Assembly: GCA_964017185.1 (NCBI GenBank)
Contig: OZ024869.1
Coordinates: 52,540,761 to 52,604,760, forward strand
Origin: Rugalucina vietnamica
Lineage: Eukaryota; Mollusca; Bivalvia; Lucinida; Lucinidae
Direction of reading: 5' to 3'
DNA: 64,000 nucleotides
Shown: one piece after another, positions 10,456 to 25,200 of the stretch
Layout of the letters: each line of letters starts with the position of its first letter
Position numbering within the stretch: the first letter of the stretch is position 1
Notes under the pieces: generated by a model
The model's input: only the letters and a program-made list of their open reading frames with translations
Told to the model about the DNA's origin: nothing
The model's database searches: none
Made by a program: the position numbers and the translations under genes

Positions 10456-11022
10456 ATGGCTGAATCATTTACTATTGGCTCTGTGCGTCTTGCAAGGGCA
10501 TTATATGACTATACATACGAAGATGACAATAACCAGCTTGTGACAATGAAAATGGGAGAAACATATCACTTGCTAAATGATGACAGTGAGGACTGGTGGC
10601 AGGTCAAGCGACCCAATACGCTGACATCATTTTATGTTCCGCGTACTTATGTTGAAGTGATAGGAGCTAATCAGTTAAATTACAACTCACAAGAGGATAT
10701 AATAGATAGTGGCTTTTCAGGAAGTCAAGGGTCAATTGATCAGGAAGACATTAATCAAAATGTGCATGTGAAATCTTTAACAAACACACAAAGCCAAAAT
10801 GGATTAACATCCTTTAAGCCAAAAATGGAAGACGGTAACAGTGAATCTCTGTATATAAATTACAATGGTGGTGCTAAAAATGTCACTAGTATTCAGGTTC
10901 AATACCATGGCAAAGCTCAAAGGCCAACTGACTTTGGATCACAAGATTGTGGTGAATATGCAAATCTGGATGATCTAAGAGCAGCTGCTGGAATGCAGCC
11001 TCCTGTAGAGAGTTATGATGAG
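10456..11022 (+). CDS. ARHGAP12/27: Exon 1: start codon and SH3 domain
   Basis: Encodes residues 1-189. The SH3 signature is clear: A-L-Y-D-Y near residue 15, E-D-W-W-Q-V near residue 46 and the Y-V-P-R-T-Y-V strand that ends the fold. After it comes an acidic, Ser/Asn-rich linker ending S-Y-D-E. The ATG at 10456 is chosen because it lies directly before the SH3 with no upstream in-frame continuation. The donor is AG|GTAATC at 11023, phase 0; reading past it leaves family-like sequence and stops at 11160. A 5' untranslated exon may exist upstream but is not seen. Confidence 0.9.
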
Positions 11023-14000
11023 GTAATCGCTATTCAGTTATCACATTTACATTGTTTTAATTCAGAATACTGGAAGTTTACTGGAGAAACACATAAAATA
11101 ACAATAGCACAACAAGGGTGCTTTAGCTGGGAAAGATTAGTCATAACCCGTAAAAGTTAACCCAGTTCAATAGCCAGACATTTCAGCAAAGGTTTGAGTA
11201 TTTAAAATTCAGTCCAGACTTAGTCTGAGGAAAGCATTGCTAATTGATGAAACTCATAAAGAATTGGTGAGGCTTCTTCAGGGTCATTCACATGATTCAT
11301 GAATACATACTGAGATGGAAGTTCATACAACTCTGTTATTGTGGATGCATACATTTTTAAGTTACCGTTAATCAACCTATTCTTCAATGAATGCATGTCA
11401 TACATATAAACGTATGTTGTTGCCTTGTGGAAATAGCTCTCTTGCTCACAGCACTTTTTTCACAGTACAATATCAATCTCTACATTCTCATCCTAACATT
11501 AGAGTAATATGTCTGTGCTGGTTCTCGCAATCAATGTTTTGAGCAAAAGCAAGAAAAATATCAAACTTTTTCAACGGAATTTTTCTCAATTTTTACAGGT
11601 CTTAGGAAAATATGTGTATTGCATGGGCATATTTTCATAATGAATGTTGAGTCTCAACATGATCTTGAATATTATACATCATCAAGGTCAGATTGTTTTT
11701 GCTGCATATTTACAGCTGAGCAGCAAACATTGCTTGCATGTTTGACCTGGTCAGAATGATCATTTATTTTTATCATTCAGTCTCCTCAGAGCGACTATGC
11801 CAATCTACAAGAGCTTCACTTTGAGCCACCAGTGGAACCAGCCTCCCCACCGTTACCAGAACAGTCAAAATTCCAGAAGACGATCATGAACAAATGGGAC
11901 ATGTTTCTTGACCCAGAAACTAACAGGATGTTTTATGTACATAAAGACACAAAAGAACGCAACTGGAAGCCACCGAGGGATAAGAACATGCCAGGAACGT
12001 TCCATAATGAAATGTACAAACAGGTAAGAGTGTTCACGTTTCTCCTATTTACCTTAATATGTAAACTGGAGACTAACAAATAAATGAAATAGATACAGTG
12101 AGTGTATGGCGATTGGGATATGAGCTATGTCACAGTGCAGGTTCTATCTAGTGGTGTTTTTATCGCACCTGCTTTTAGCAGGGTGCCATATAGGAGTCCA
12201 AATTTCTGTCCGTCCGTCTGTCCGTCCGTCCGTTCGTCCGTCCGTCAACATTTACGTCGAAGTTTAGTTTTCTCGACATCAGTGATAGCTGCGAGTCTGA
12301 AACCTTGCATAGTAATTGTCCTTGACATACCCTTCAAGCCGCCACCTTGACCCAGTACCCTTGACCTATATTTCACAGTCCACTGACTTTGAAAATTTTT
12401 ACGTCGAAGTTTAGTTTTCTCGACATCAGTGATAGCTGCGAGTCTGAAACCTTCAGGGTTCGAAAAACCCGGGTATTAAACCATAAAACCCAACCCAGTG
12501 GGTTTCTGCGGGTAAACCCGTATACCCACTGGGTAGCGGGTAGTGACCAGTATTAGAAATTTTATGATCTTTATATCTAATGATGATACTCGAGTATTGA
12601 GCAAGGTATTAAGGCATTTTAGAAATGAATGTACAAGTAACAAGACATTTGAATTTATCTCATTTGAATAACCTATTTAGATTGTGTGAAGCAATCCCAA
12701 AAGAACAATCAGCTATCTAACCAAGCTAGCAGGATTGCATTAGGGGTGTTTGACGATTAGAAAGAATTGAAAAGATACAGAGGTTTAACTTCTCGTTGAG
12801 TTTTTTTGTTGTACTAAATGGCTGATCGACATGCACAGAAGAAAGACTTGGTCTGTGACAGACTTATGATAAGAGAATGGTAAAAGATATTTCTACTGCC
12901 ATAAAAATAATCAGATAAATCTAGCTAAGTCACATTTTACCTATAATTCATCATTTAACTACCATGCCATATGTCATTACAGCTAGACATACAAGGCAGT
13001 CAACTTAGAACAAACATACCAAACAATTAGTTAGCACCTCATTTTAGCAGTGCCTAAATAGGTGCCATATGGGGTATTGTTATAAAAGTGTTATCAACAC
13101 TTCCTAGAGCAATAATTAGGTGAAAACACAAACAAATGATTAAAGCAATTGTCTACCAAATGTGAGAGACTGATTGATGACATACTTTCATTGCTAGCTT
13201 TCATTGAAGTACAGTTCTAAAACTATCATAATTAGCTCGTACTAATATTCAAAATTGATGGTGTCATGGAATTTTAGTGGATGTAATATAAAGTACACAT
13301 TAGTAGTAAATTTTACTTAGTGTATGTTTTTAAAGAAATTTTTTTTTTTTTTTTGTCTGTCAAATTACTGTAAAATACACAAATGTGAACATCAAAAATA
13401 GTGAGGACCCACTAAGTACCCACTTTTTCAAAATAAGGCTTAAAGCCCAACCCGGGTTTACCCGGGTAAAACCCGTGGGTAAACCCGGGGAGAGATGGGC
13501 ACTTCGAACCCTGGAAACCTTGCATAGTAATCGTCCTTGACATACCCTTCAAGCCGCCACCTTGACCCAGTACCCTTGACCTATATTTCACGGTCCACTG
13601 ACTTTGAAAATTTTTACGTCGAAGTTTGGTTTTCTCGACATCAGTTATAGTCGTGAGGGTGAGACCTTGCATAGTAATTGTCCTTGACATACCCTTCACG
13701 CACGCACCTTGACTCGCTGACCTTGACCTATATTTCACGGTCCATTGACTTTGTTAATTTTTACGTCAAAGTTTGGTTTTCTCTGCATCAGTGATAGCTG
13801 CGAGTGTGAAACCTTGCATAGTAATTGTCCTTGAAATACCCTTCAAGCACACACCTTGGCCCGCTGACCTTGACCTATATTTCATGGTCCATTGACTTTG
13901 TTAATTTTTAAGCCAAATTGTTTTTTTCTGCAGTGATAGCTGTGAGTGTGAAACCTTGCATAGTAAATGTTCTCCACATACCCTTTCAGAACACACCTTT

Positions 14001-17000
14001 CTTTACCTGGTGCTTTTGACCTATATTTCACGTTTTTAGTTATTTTGCCCGATGCAGGTGGGATATCGACCTCCGCGGAGTTCTTGTAATTTTCATTTAG
14101 TACTTAGTAGACATATGTACATGCATTACTCATGAGAAGTTATAATTTGCTTGTATGAAAAAAATGAAATGTGGTGTTCATGTATTATTTTATGATAGCA
14201 AAATATGTCAACTGAATTTTCACTAAAAACAGATTTTTTTTTTTATTTTGATTTTATTTTTGATATTGCACAGTTTGGATAGCCAACATGGAAATTAGCG
14301 CAGCACCTAACATTGGTGGTAAAAAGAGGTTGTAGTGCAATAATATAAATTGTGTCAAAATATAATGAGTATTGTTTGTTCTTGTTGTAATAAAAAGACA
14401 TGCTCCTGGTCACAGGTTTTACAATTAATCATTTTTCTCATTTTGGTTATTTAATATCTATATTCAAAGCGATCAAGAAGCTCTAGTGATTGCCATGATT
14501 ACGAAGAACCAATTTCGCCGATATCCCCTCTGCCCTCCTCATTTAACTACAAGAAAAATCGTAAGAGTAGATCCCTTGACTTTGGCAGACCGTTTCAAGT
14601 ACCCCATATTATACCCGAGGGGTGGAGCTATGATGTTAATGAGGAGGGTAGAGGCGTGTTTATCAATGAAACAACCAATGAAAAGGTTTGTTTTATTATC
14701 GTCATTCTGAAACTACGTTCAATTTGAGCCACGACGTGAGAAAACCGGTCTTCGGGTTTCCGACCCGGTCTGACACAAATAGGCCTCTACAAAAAGATAG
14801 CTAAAAGGTTGAAAATTCGGATTCAAGAAGGAGAGGAATTGTACTATCTGAGTAGCGAAAACAAAGGCGTTGATCAGCTTCGCAGTTACTGCGAAGCTGA
14901 TCTGCGCCTTTGTTTTCACATAGGCAAAAATCTGGTTTTCTCATGACGCGGCTCATCTCATGTAATCATACTGTACACCATGGTAAATGGTCTATTATTT
15001 TGAATGAAAATGTGAGAAAGTGCCCAAAATCAGATATTTTATCTAGTAGTTAGAATCAAGTTCAAAGAAAAGCTTTACAATGTTTGTCTTCTCTCGGGAA
15101 ATTTTTATTTCAAGATATAAAGTTTTAAATGTTCAAAATTCTAGACCTTTACTACATATTATTAAAAGTACATTTGCATCATGGATGCCCTTGATCTAGA
15201 CATACATTGCAATGAATCCAACATTTTAAGTTGATATTATTTGTTATTTTTAATGTCTTTTCCTAAATTAAAATCTGTCTGCAGACAGCAGTGTTTCATT
15301 CGACATGGTTTGGTAACCTTTTCATGTGCAATTTGATATTTAGTTTTAATAATAAGAAAATGTAGCTTGTTTCGTAGCTTGTCCTTTTTATAAGCCAGAA
15401 GATCTTCCATGAAGAGTATTGTTCTTTAACTCATTTAAGTCTGGCGTCCCTTTTGTGGGACATAGGCAAACAGGATAGCCCCAGATGTGACTCCGCAGAA
15501 CGCGGCGTCCCATCTGGGGCTATTCTGTTTGCACAGAGAAATTTCATCGAAAAATGAGATAAAAAATATAAATCACTCCTAACACCCCTAAAAATGAAAG
15601 TGGACTCGCCCAGTTGATAATGATGGGAGAATCCATTTGTCAAATATGGGTTATTGAATATGCACCATGTACTGGTAATTTGCCTATAGAAAGCTTTCAA
15701 ATTCAATGGGATATTAAATTGACTTATAATTATCAGAGACAGCAATCAATCATTTTGCTATTAAGTCAGGCCATGTCAAATGAAAAATTCCTTATACTGT
15801 ACAGTAATCACTCGATACATGTACCTAGAAACTTTCTGCAAGGGGTACAATGTTTGAGTGTTTTAGTGGACATCACTCATATTTGAGCCGCATCATGAGA
15901 AAACCAGATTTTTGCATATGCGAAAACAAAGGCGCAGATCAGCTGTGCAGTAACTTTGATTTAGCTACTCGGATAGTACAATTCCTCTTCTACTTTTAGC
16001 CAAAGTTTCAAGCCTCTAGCCCTCTTCTGTGACTGTACAGGCTGATTTGTGTCGCACCTGGTCGCCAAAGATTTCAGAAAGAACATGGAAGATAGAGTTA
16101 ACATATGGCAATAAGTCAAATATGCCATAGCAAAGAAAAATATTCAAAAATAAAACAAAATGGCTACTAAAACTGTGAGTAAAACACTCCTACTTTGTAA
16201 CACTTGGTCTGTGGGCAGCCACATCACCTTCCTCATTGCACATTTGAGCCGCCTCATGAGAAAACCAACAATGTAATTTTTGAACAGGTCCGACACAAAC
16301 GGGCTATACAGCCACAGAAGACAGCTAGAAGCTTGAAATTTCGGATTTAAGAATGAGAGGGATTTACTTTCAGAGTAGCGAAAACAAAGATGCTGATCAG
16401 ATTCACGGTTACTGCAAAGCTGATCTGCGTCTTTGTTTTCGCCTCTGCAAATTGTTGGTTTTCCCATGAGGTGGCTCATTTCTTTTTTCGTATGTTCAAA
16501 CCAGTTTTTCTCAGGAATGACTGTTAAGTCCCAGTTCACATAGTCTAACTGTATTCTGTAATGTACTTGACTTTTTGTTTTCAATTTCCTAAAAATCATC
16601 TTTATCATAGAATGCAACTTATACATGCGTATTATAAATGCACAAGCCATACTGTGCAGTTTTATCTTTTCTTTCCTAAAAGAAGCTATGTATTGCTATA
16701 CGTATACCTTCATTTGTTATTTTATTCTCACTAATATATTTAACCCTAATACCCTTATTCACATTAATCAAAATTTCTAGTTTTACAACTTCTTTAGACT
16801 TCAGTTGGGTTGTACTGATCATATGTGTGTGTTATGCACCAGTCATTTGTAACCCTGGCCCCCCAGGCCTGGGGATATCGGGAACTTTGACTGTTTATCC
16901 AGTAAACCCCTGATATAAGCTCAGCGCTGTAAGGACAGTCGTTTGGTAAAAACCCTGCTAATTCCACCCCCACCCCCCATTCCCAGTTTGTGGAGTTTTC

Positions 17001-20000
17001 ATTAATTACGTTGCCATTTTTACATAGTGAAAACCGCAGGCAGTTCTCTAGCACTGTCGGAACAATACAAAGTACTACCACAACTCATTTCTGCCACTTT
17101 CCCCCCACCCTCCCATGGGAGTGGGGTGGGGTGGGGTAGGTGGTGCGCGGGCAGAGGTTACAAATCATTGATGCATTAGGTTTTAAATAAGCCCCTCATG
17201 TTTTCTCCGAGTTGTTCACATATGTTTTATTTGTCAGTTACATATGTCGCGTCATGAGAAAACCGGATTTTTACCTATGCGAAAACAAAGAGCAGATCAG
17301 CTGTGCAGTAACTGCACAGCTGATCAGCACCTTTGTTTTCCCTACACGGATATTACTTAATACCCAAAGTTTCAAGATTCTAGCTTTTTTCTGTGGGTGT
17401 ACAGGCCGTTTTGTGTTGGACCTGGTCGGAGATACCGAAGACCAGTTTTCTCGCTACCCGGCTCATATTTCTTTTAGCAGAAAAACCAACACTGACAAGA
17501 TAATAGTTCCATGTAATATATGAACGAAACATCATGTTTACTTTTAAAAGTAATTTCTTGCAAAAAGGATGAAAATAAAAAAAAAGTACTCTCGATTCTG
17601 CTTTGATTGAAACTGAGTTAGTCTACACATCAAAATGTTGGAGTGGTGAAGACCTTTCCATAATTCACTGATATAGATAATGTAATTTTGATTGATTACT
17701 AATTAAGTTGCTCATTGGGCACCTGAGAAATAGATGGGTTGCTTGTGTACCCTGGCAAATTTTATATAGACTACTGACTGACCATCTGATTACTGGTTAA
17801 CTGCTCAGAATGTCTGAGCCCCTAGGAAAAACGGTTCAAGTCAAACCAACCATATAAGCCTTTTTTGGTTTGCTTGGGTGATTATTTTTTCAAGCACATT
17901 TTGGCTGTCATGACATCCTAATCACTATGTTGAGTAGAAGTCCCATCCTGACATGAGCATAGCTTTGACTGGGACGCTAAGCTACTACTTAAGCAAACAA
18001 AAGCTAATTTAGATTCCTGTTTATTTCCTAGTGGTTGTCAGCTACAGATGACTGTGGGCGTCAATATTATTATTGTTGTCATGGCGGCCAGATGGAGTCG
18101 GCGTGGCAGTTACCCACTGGGGTTTGTAAAACTCTGACCCTCTCTTAATGAATGTGCAATGTTTCGTGTATCTATTCAGACTTGGAGTAGATTTCTCTCT
18201 CTAGAATTGGATGTTCCATGATATTGTTCTTCTATTCATCCTATTCCTCCACCCTGGAAATCCTACCCATGAAGTGAATCTTTTTGGAATGCACAGTTCC
18301 AGGGTCACTTATTCAACTCTTTTTCAGTGTAACAAAAGTTGTGCATCGTTCATTGCCTTCAGCATCAAAGTTTTTCTATACTCCACACTTCTTTGTGTTT
18401 TGTATTTATGTGTGTATTTGCAAATTCTATGTACATATAGATTTTTGAAATCTTTCAATTTGTTTTGCTATCATTTTTTGACTCATTTTTGCTGGGGCTT
18501 TTGCTTCATAAGCATTTAAACCATGTTTATGTAGTTTGATAGGTTTTAACCAACCAAATCTGGAATTGTGAAAATATGCTCCATTATATACATGTATGTG
18601 TATTAAAATAATTGTTTCTAAGGATGACAACTTTATTTAAGCCCCAGATCAGATAACCTGCTCAGGGCTTGCACTGTTTGCCACAGGTTCTGTTTTCAGC
18701 TTATATGATGACAGTAAATGAGCCGCAGCATCAGAAAACCAACAATTTGCACATGCGAAAACAAAGATGCAGATCAGTTTTGCAGTAATTGCACAGCTGA
18801 TCAGCGCGTCTCTTCTACTTTTATCCAAAGTTTCAAGCTTCTAGCTTTCTTCTGTGACTGTACAGGTCGGTTTCTGTTGGACGTGTTCGGAAACCACATT
18901 ATTGGTTTTTTCGCGTCGCGGTTCATTAATGTTTGATATCCAATTATTTAGGTTTTGTATGGTACAATCTGTTACAATTTTCGATCTCTGAAAATGAGCC
19001 TGTGCATGAGAAAACCAACAATTTGGGTTTCCAACCAGGTCCAGCACAAACCAGCCTGTACAGTCACAGAAGATAGCTAGAAGCTTGAAATTTTGGATGA
19101 TGGAAGAAGAGGGATCACACTATCCATGTAGCAAAAACAAAGGCACTGATCAGCATCCCGGTTACCGCGAAGCTGGTCTGCGCCTTTGTTTTGGCATAAG
19201 CAGATTGTTGGTTTTCTTATGCAGTGTCTCAAAGTGTTTCTTTTTCGATACTGATCAGATCTCAGTCTGTACATGTGCCTGGAAAACTGCATAGGGGATT
19301 TATGAATTATTATAGGTTATATTTTCTGAGACATAAACATGCATGTCTTTCGGGTAACCTTTCTTTTACCATATGAGCCGCGTCATGAGAAAGCCAACAA
19401 TGTGGTTCCCAAACAGGTCTGACACAAACTGAGCTGTACAACCACAGAAGATGGCTAGAGACTGGAAATTTGAGATTTAAAAAGTAGAGGAAATGTACTA
19501 TCCTTGCAGCGAAGACAAAGGCACTGATCAGTTTCGCAGTACTGCGAAGTTGATATGCGCCTTTGTTTTCGCATATGCAGCTTATTGGTTTTCCCATGAC
19601 GTGGCTCATATTTCTATTTCATTCATTCTTTGAAGCTTTATGTTGTTTTTAACCTTTTTTTTTTTTTCGCATTACATATAGACACTTCAGTGTTTTGAAA
19701 AAGAATAGGTAGTATTTTCAGTGTATTTCATGTTGGGCAGTATGCACAATATACAACTTTAAGGTTTGTGGGGAATACAGTAGCCTAGAGCATCACATAC
19801 CCAATTGAGAGGTTGGGTTTTGATACCCACTGGCACAAGTTTGTTTCCTTGATAAAGAAACATGACCAAGACACATTAATTCGCCATAGCACTGGTTATT
19901 ACCCAGGCAGCAGAGATTCTGTCCGAATATGACAGAAAAAATGTTGATTTGGACATTAAATCACAAGACAGACAAAAAAAAAAAACAAGTAGAACTTTGC

Positions 20001-22170
20001 TAATTATGAGAAAAAAGAGTGCATGATGATAAATTGCAGATGCTATGAGCCTTGTCACGAGAAAACACAGATTTTGGCCTGTGCGAAAAGAAAGGCACAG
20101 ATCAGCTGGGCAGTAACTGCATAGCTGATCAACACCTTTGTTTCCACTACACGGATAGTACAATTCCTCTTCTTCCTAAATTCAAAATTTCAAACTTCTA
20201 GCTATCTTCTGTAGCTGCACAGGACAGACCTGTCAGACCTGGTCGGAAACCCCAAAGACCGGTTTTGTCACGTTGCGGCTCATAAATTGGCTGACTTCTG
20301 TGGTTAAGTTAACTTTCATCTTAAGCACAAATGTTCTGTTAAATTACAGTGGTTTGTATTGTCACCCTATGAAATTTGATCTGTATGTATGGTATCACAT
20401 GCAAGAAAAAAGAAAGTTATTGGCTGAAACAGCTCATAGGTAGAATTAGGCTTGTAGCTATATTAGCCATGCATGCATGAGAAAACCAACAAAATACTTA
20501 GGCGAAAACAAAGGCGCAGATCAGCTGTGCAGTAACTGCACAGCTGATCAGCCCCTTTGTTTTCGCTACTTGGATAGTACAGTTCCTCTTCTTCCTAAAT
20601 CCGAAATTTCAGGCTTCTAGCCATCTTCTGTAGCTGCACAGGCCGGTTTGTGTCAGACCTGGTCGTATCCCAAATTGTTGGTTTTCTCACGAACAGGCTC
20701 GATTAATTCAAATGTGTTTCTGCGGCTGCTCAGGTTTGTGTCATAGTTCAGCCTGAGCTGAAGACAGGGTTTTTTGTGACGAGGCTCATCCAGGAAGTTA
20801 ATCCATCTTGTAGCTCTGTTTTCGGCCAAACCGCAAATTTATTAAAAATAGACTGAATTGTCACGACATAATTTGAGCCGCATCATGAGAAAACCGAATT
20901 TTCGCCTTTTCAAAAAAAAAGGCGCAGATTAGCTGTGCAGTAACTGCACAGCTGATCAGCGCCTTTGTATTTATTACACAGATAGTACAGTCCATCTTCT
21001 TCTTAAATCCGAAATTTCAAGCTTCTAGCCTGCTTCTGTGACACTACAGGTTGGTTTGTATCGGACCTGGTCGGATACCCCAATGACTGGTTTTCTCGCG
21101 TCGTGGCTTATTTACATTCCCAAGTTTTTTTTTTGTTTTTTTTTTTTTAATTTCAGTTTTACGTCCCTTTCAAGATTATTTCAGCTCATATGAGATGGGC
21201 CAATCAGTAGGTGGGGCGAAAACGGGAGAACCCCCGAGAAAAACCACCTGACACACCCGCAAGCAGAACTTGGCTTGTCTCACATGTGGCCATAGCGGGG
21301 CTCGAACCCACACCAGACACAGCAGTGTCCCAAGTTTTTGGACATGCTATTGACATGCTATAGCTGACTGTACTGTCAGTGAATAGACATTTCTTGCACA
21401 CTTGCCGAGAAGATATCAGTATATCCAAGGTGTTGGAAAGGGTCAGGAATTCTTATCTACCCCTGGTTGTCTGACCTGTTTGTTTTACAATTGGTTGGAT
21501 CTAGGATGTCATGTAACTTTGTTGTTAAGCGCACACGTCACAATGACATCGGAAACATTCTATTTCAAAATGGTAGACGCGATTGCATTGTTTTTCAATG
21601 TAAATCTTATGAAAATCAAGCGTCGCTGCATTAAGATGTGCAACATTGCTTTAATCTGACCTTTGGGTCAAAGTTTGGCATCACGAGGCAAGCATCGTGA
21701 TGTCAGAGTGCCTCTGGGACAGATTTTTCTATCCATCCCTGACACTCGTGTAAGATTCTTATTTTCCTGGTGATTAAGTCACTTGCCTTGTAAACCATGG
21801 GTTTTCAGTTCAATCCCGGGCTTCTCTAGTCTTTCACATGAGATCTTAAAACACAAATGCTACCAACCAATCATATGAGGTGTGACGAAGAAACATATGT
21901 ATGCTATTTTATTTAAATTTCACTTCTGCTTCTGAGCCCCTTTGGTTCCTTTCAGCAATATATTTGCATATGCAAACATTTTGGATGTTTAATGTTAATG
22001 TTCTAGTTATTATGTATTAATTTCCTTAGATTAATACTACTTTAAATGTTAAATAAGCAACATTACAATTTAATTGTTTTCCCATAAAAGACAGGAAATT
22101 TATTTTTTGCTATATATATAATTATGTCCCCCCAACCGAAGGTGGGGGACATATTGTTTTTGGTGCGGTT

Positions 22171-22216
<46 letters not shown>

Positions 22217-25200
22217 TCGGCGTCCGCGTCCGCGTAGCTTCTTTCTTACGCGATATCTTTTGAACCAGTGGATGGATTTTGACCAAACTTGCATAGATAC
22301 ATGGTTGGGAGGGGGGAAAGAGTTGATTAGATTTTGGTGACCTTGACCTCATTTTCAAGGTCACCAGCCCATGAAAACTGATCAAATTAGGTTTTCTGAC
22401 GCGATATCTTCTGAACAAATGAATGGATTTTGAGCAAACTTGCACAAGAGCATTGTTGGGAGGAGGCTCAGAGTTGATTAGATTTTGGTGACCTTGACCT
22501 AATTTTCAAGGTCACGAGTCCATAAAAACTATTGAAATTAGTCTTTCCAATGCAATATCTTGTTAACCTATTGATGGATTTTGACCAAACTTGCACAGAA
22601 GCATTGTTGCAAAAAGGCTCAGAGTTGATTATATTTTGGTGACCTTGACCTAATTTTCAAGGTCACGAGTCCATAAAAAATGTTGAAATTAGTCTTTCCA
22701 ATGCAGTATCTTGTAAACCAATCGATGGATTTTGACCAAACTTGCACAGAAGCATTGTTGGGAGGAGGCTCAGAGTTGATTATATTTTGGTGACCTTGAC
22801 CTAATAATCAAGGTCACGAGTCAATAAAAAATGTTGAAATTAGTCTTTCCAACGCGATAACTTGTAAACTAATGGATGGATTTTGACCAAACTTGTACAG
22901 AAGCATTGTTGCGAGAAGACGCAGAGTCGGCTAGATTTTGGTGACCTTGACCTAATTTTCAAGGTCACAAGTCCATAAAAACTGTTGAAATTAGTCTTTC
23001 CAATGCAATATCTTGTAAACCTATTGATGGATTTTGACCAAAATTGCACAGAAGCATTGTTTGGAGGAGGCTCAGAGGTGATTAGATTTTGGTGACCTTG
23101 ACCTAATTTTCAAGGTCACGAGTCCATAAAAAATGTTGAAATTAGTCTTTCCAACGCGATAACTTGTAAACCAATAGATGGATTTTGACCAAACTTGCAC
23201 AGAAGCATTGTTGCAAGAAGGCTCAGAGTTGATTAGATTTTGGTGACCTTTATCTAATTTTCAAGGTCACGAGTCCATAAAAAATGTTGAAATTAGTCTT
23301 TCCAATGCAGTATCTTGTAAACCAATCGATGGATTTTGACCAAACTTGCACAGAAGCATTGTTGGGAAGAGGCTCAGAGTTGATTATATTTTGGTGACCT
23401 TGACCTAATAATCAAGGTCACGAGTCCATAAAAAATGTTGAAATTAGTCCTTCCAACGCGATAACTTGTAAACGAATGGATGGATTTTGACCAAACTTGT
23501 ACAGAAGCATTGTTGCGAGAAGGCGCAGAGTCGGCTAGATTTTGGTGACCTTGACCTAATTTTCAAGGTCACAAGTTCATAAAAACTGTTGAAATTAGTC
23601 TTTCCAATGCAATATCTTGTAAACCTATTGATGGATTTTGACCAAACTTGCACAGAAGCATTGTTGGGAGGAGGCTCAGAGTTGATTAGATTTTGGTGAC
23701 CTTGACCTAATTTTCAAGGTCACGAGTCCATAAAAAATGTTGAAATTAGTCTTTCCAACGCGATAACTTGTAAACCAATAGATGGATTTTGACCAAACTT
23801 GCACAGAAGCATTGTTGCAAGAAGGCTCAGAGTTGATTAGATTTTGGTGACCTTGATCTAATTTTCAAGGTCACGAGTCCATAAAAAATGTTGAAATTAG
23901 TCTTTCCAATGCAGTATCTTGTAAACCAATCGATGGATTTTGACCAAACTTGCACAGAAGCATTGTTGGGAGGAGGCTCAGAGTTGATTATATTTTGGTG
24001 ACCTTGACCTAATAATCAAGGTCACGAGTCCATAAAAAATGTTGAAATTAGTCTTTCCAACGCGATAACTTGTAAACGAATGGATGGATTTTGACCAAAC
24101 TTGTACAGAAGCATTGTTGCGAGAAGGCGCAGAGTCGGCTAGATTTTGGTGACCTTGACCTAATTTTCAAGGTCACAAGTCAATAAAAAATGTTGAAATT
24201 AGTCTTTCCAACGCAGTATCTTGTAAATCAATTGACGGATTTTGACCAAACTTGCACAGAAGCATTGTTGGGAGGAGGCTCAGAGTTGATTAGATTTTGG
24301 TGATCTTGACCTAATTTTCAAGGTCACGAGTCCATAAAAAATGTTGAAATTAATCTTTCCAACGCGATAACTTGTAAACCAATTGATGGATTTTGACCAA
24401 ACTTGCACAGAAGCATTGTTGCGAGAAGGCTCAGAGTTGGTTAGATTTTGGTGACCTTGACCTAATTTTCAAGGTCACGAGTCCATAAAAAAATGTTGAA
24501 ATTAGTCTTTTCACTGCAATATCTTGTAAACCAATCGATGGATTTTGACCAAACTTGCACAGAAGCATTGTTTGGAGGAGGCTCAAAGTTGATTAGATTT
24601 TGATGACCTTGACCTAATTTCCAAGGTCACGGGTCCATAAAAACTGTTGAAATTAGTTTTTCCGATACGATATCTTGTAAACTAATAATTGATGGATTTT
24701 GACCAAACTTGCTCAGAAGCATTGTTGTGAGGAGGTTCAGAGTTAATAAGAATTTGGTGATTGTGACCCAATTTTAGACAGGGTCCAAAACAAGTTTAAA
24801 CTATCAGACCTTACATGGTGTCTTCCCTAGAAAAACTTCATATCACAAGGTAGCTACACTTCAATTACTAAACGGTTGGGGGGACATAGTTTTCCTCAGA
24901 AAACACTGTTTTAATTTCACTTCAAACTACTTGTGCATGCCACATCATATGACAGTGCGTTGGTTGTCGTGACAGTATTAGCTTTAAGATTGTATAGACA
25001 TGTATATATAAATATATAAAGTTATATAAAGAAAGTCAAAAATGGATTCTCTAAGAGTGACTGAACAGCAGAGTATGGCTGTTATGGAATATAGAAATTT
25101 TGAAGCTCCTTGGTTGCACTTGAAGCCATGTCACCTTAATAAATTCAGCAGTCAATATATAGAGACTGAGAGTGATGCTGGATATAGGGATAAGGTAATT

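Noticed and set aside
18211-18519. 102-codon hydrophobic open frame
   Set aside because: T-rich intron sequence, no splice signals and no recognisable family.
22100-24900. Array of regular units considered as CRISPR or a coding repeat
   Set aside because: The unit is 151 bases with no spacers, inside an inverted-repeat element of a eukaryotic genome; the Arg-rich frame at 22100-22294 is the GCGTCC tract.
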